Source: JALSRK01 sp964461995
Lineage (GTDB): Bacteria; Acidobacteriota; Terriglobia; Bryobacterales; Bryobacteraceae
DNA length: 64,000 nt
Reading direction: 5' to 3'
Assembly: GCA_964461995.1 (NCBI GenBank)
Contig: CAYWXL010000015.1
Coordinates: 1 to 64,000, forward strand
Position 1 is the stretch's first letter; each line of letters opens with the position of its first letter. Below are positions 63,103 through 64,000 of this stretch, piece by piece. Position numbers and translations under genes: made by a program. A model generated the notes under the pieces. The model worked only from the letters and a program-made list of their open reading frames with translations, was not told the DNA's origin and made no database searches.

Positions 63103-64000
63103 ATGAGCAAGCGAAGGCGTAAGAGGAAGTCTCCGTCGCCGGAGGTCTCGCGACGTCTAGGTGTCTCGAAATGGTTGGCCCTCGGCGCGGCTCTGGCCGT
63201 CGTCGGTGGGGCTGCAGCTTGGATCGCCGCCCGCCGTACCCCCGCTACCCATCCCTCGCCGCGCAAGGCAGCCCTGTCTTCGCCGCTGCCGGACGCCCCT
63301 TCTCCCGCGCCGCCGCTTCCCTCCGCCTCCGCCCCGCCGTCGGCTCCAGCGTCGCCCGCCACCGCAGCCCCGTCCGTGCCCGCGAAAACGGCGCAGGCCC
63401 AGAGCCGCTTTCGCGAGGCCGTTGCCTTGGCTAAGGCGGGGCGATACGAAGAATCTATCCGCGTCTTTGAAGAAGTAGCCCGTTTGGAGCCCTTTTCGCC
63501 GGAAACGTTCGCCAACATCGGCAAGGCCTATCTTGAGTTGGGCCGCCCGGACGAGGCGATCCGTTACTACCGCGGCGCCCTCCAGCTTCAGCCCCGTTCG
63601 GCGGGCTACCACGATATGCTCGGCGTCGCTTACGGCATGAAGGGCGACTATGAAACCGCTCTCCAGGAGTTCGAGCAGGCCATGCTGCTCAACCCCAGCC
63701 TCGCCTCGGCCTACAACAATGCCGGCATGGCTTACGAGAAGCAGGAGAACGTCAGCCGCGCCATGGAGATGTACCGTAAGGCAATCGAGCTGGACCCTAC
63801 TCTCACCCGCGCCTACGGCAATCTCGCCCGCCTCTATATCCAGATGGGCCTTTACGGCGAGGTCCGCCCGCTGATGGAGCGCCTTCGGAAGGCGAATCCC
63901 GGAGATCCTATGGCTGCGAAGGTTCTCGCGCAACTTGAGTCGCTCTTGCAGCCCGCCGGCAAGACTGCTCCAAGCCCCGAGGGATCATCCGCCGGCCCGG
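63103..64000 (+). CDS. TPR-repeat membrane-anchored protein, 3' truncated by window end
   Basis: From ATG 63103 the frame stays open to the window end. After a basic N-terminus (SKRRRKRKSP) there is one hydrophobic helix (about residues 24-44), a Pro/Ala/Ser-rich linker (about 50-95), and TPR repeats from about 100 (FREAVALAKAGRYEESIRVFEE, SPETFANIGKAYLELGRPDEA, then AYNNAGMAYEKQENVSRAMEM). It probably sits in the cytoplasmic membrane as a protein-interaction scaffold. The C-terminus is missing, so its size and any further domain are unknown. A weak promoter (TACGCT at 63064) lies upstream. Confidence 0.85.
   Translation, partial: MSKRRRKRKSPSPEVSRRLGVSKWLALGAALAVVGGAAAWIAARRTPATHPSPRKAALSSPLPDAPSPAPPLPSASAPPSAPASPATAAPSVPAKTAQAQSRFREAVALAKAGRYEESIRVFEEVARLEPFSPETFANIGKAYLELGRPDEAIRYYRGALQLQPRSAGYHDMLGVAYGMKGDYETALQEFEQAMLLNPSLASAYNNAGMAYEKQENVSRAMEMYRKAIELDPTLTRAYGNLARLYIQMGLYGEVRPLMERLRKANPGDPMAAKVLAQLESLLQPAGKTAPSPEGSSAGP

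Overview
The window is a high-GC bacterial scaffold that looks like an Acidobacteriota genome, most likely Solibacteres/Bryobacterales. Evidence for this is a secreted protein of the Solibacter-type TIGR03437 family, a large FG-GAP/TPR protein beside a multiheme cytochrome with C-terminal TPRs, an ECF-type sigma factor paired with a Hanks-type kinase, a CarboxypepD-type TonB receptor, and carbohydrate genes (GH95, sulfatase, Gfo/Idh/MocA). The taxonomic call is inference. A run of exactly 100 N at 11072-11171 marks a scaffold join, so gene order across it is not proven. No rRNA, tRNA, CRISPR array, insertion sequence or prophage was recognised.

Layout. 1-690: MNT nucleotidyltransferase and a frameshifted HEPN partner. 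732-6800: minus-strand operon of a TPR/FG-GAP exported protein and a pentaheme cytochrome. 6857-11052: cation/proton antiporter, Tat-exported oxidoreductase and a sugar-type permease, then the gap. 11172-16709: TPR fragment, a divergent acetate-kinase-like protein, and a minus-strand redox operon (STAS protein, flavin disulfide reductase, redoxin, NuoI-like ferredoxin), then a pentapeptide-repeat protein. 16764-20344: LolA-like protein, a membrane protein, DUF4139 protein and YjbQ. 20449-26835: sulfatase, MsrP-type molybdoenzyme, GH95 fucosidase, prephenate dehydratase and UbiX. 26999-31709: XRE-type regulator, unknown proteins, a small secreted glycine-rich peptide, membrane proteins, DUF547 and SprT-like proteins. 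31721-41052: FabH, kinase/sigma pair, RNase J, a FAD oxidase with an apparent CTG start, and a D-threonine-aldolase-like enzyme. 41157-49228: beta-helix protein, TonB receptor and TIGR03437 protein lie downstream of a PhoR/PhoB-like two-component pair. 49317-56965: NadD, beta-barrels, response regulator, MscS channel, an exported ADP-ribosylglycohydrolase-family lipoprotein, PspC and DUF192 proteins. 57129-64000: Tat-exported aldo/keto reductase, Cu/Zn superoxide dismutase, PPC-domain protein, OmpA-like lipoprotein, MtaB, an SDR and a TPR protein cut by the window end.

The most notable signal is three contiguous 11-bp direct repeats with a TTCAC core (46797-46829). They lie between the PhoB-like gene and the TIGR03437/TonB-receptor/beta-helix operon and have the geometry of a PHO box. 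This suggests a phosphate-responsive outer-membrane uptake system of unknown substrate. Other leads are a palindrome and matching half-site around the XRE regulator and peptide locus, an inverted repeat over the sigma/kinase promoter, and several strong-SD non-ATG starts (ubiX, fabH, a beta-barrel, and an apparent CTG start).
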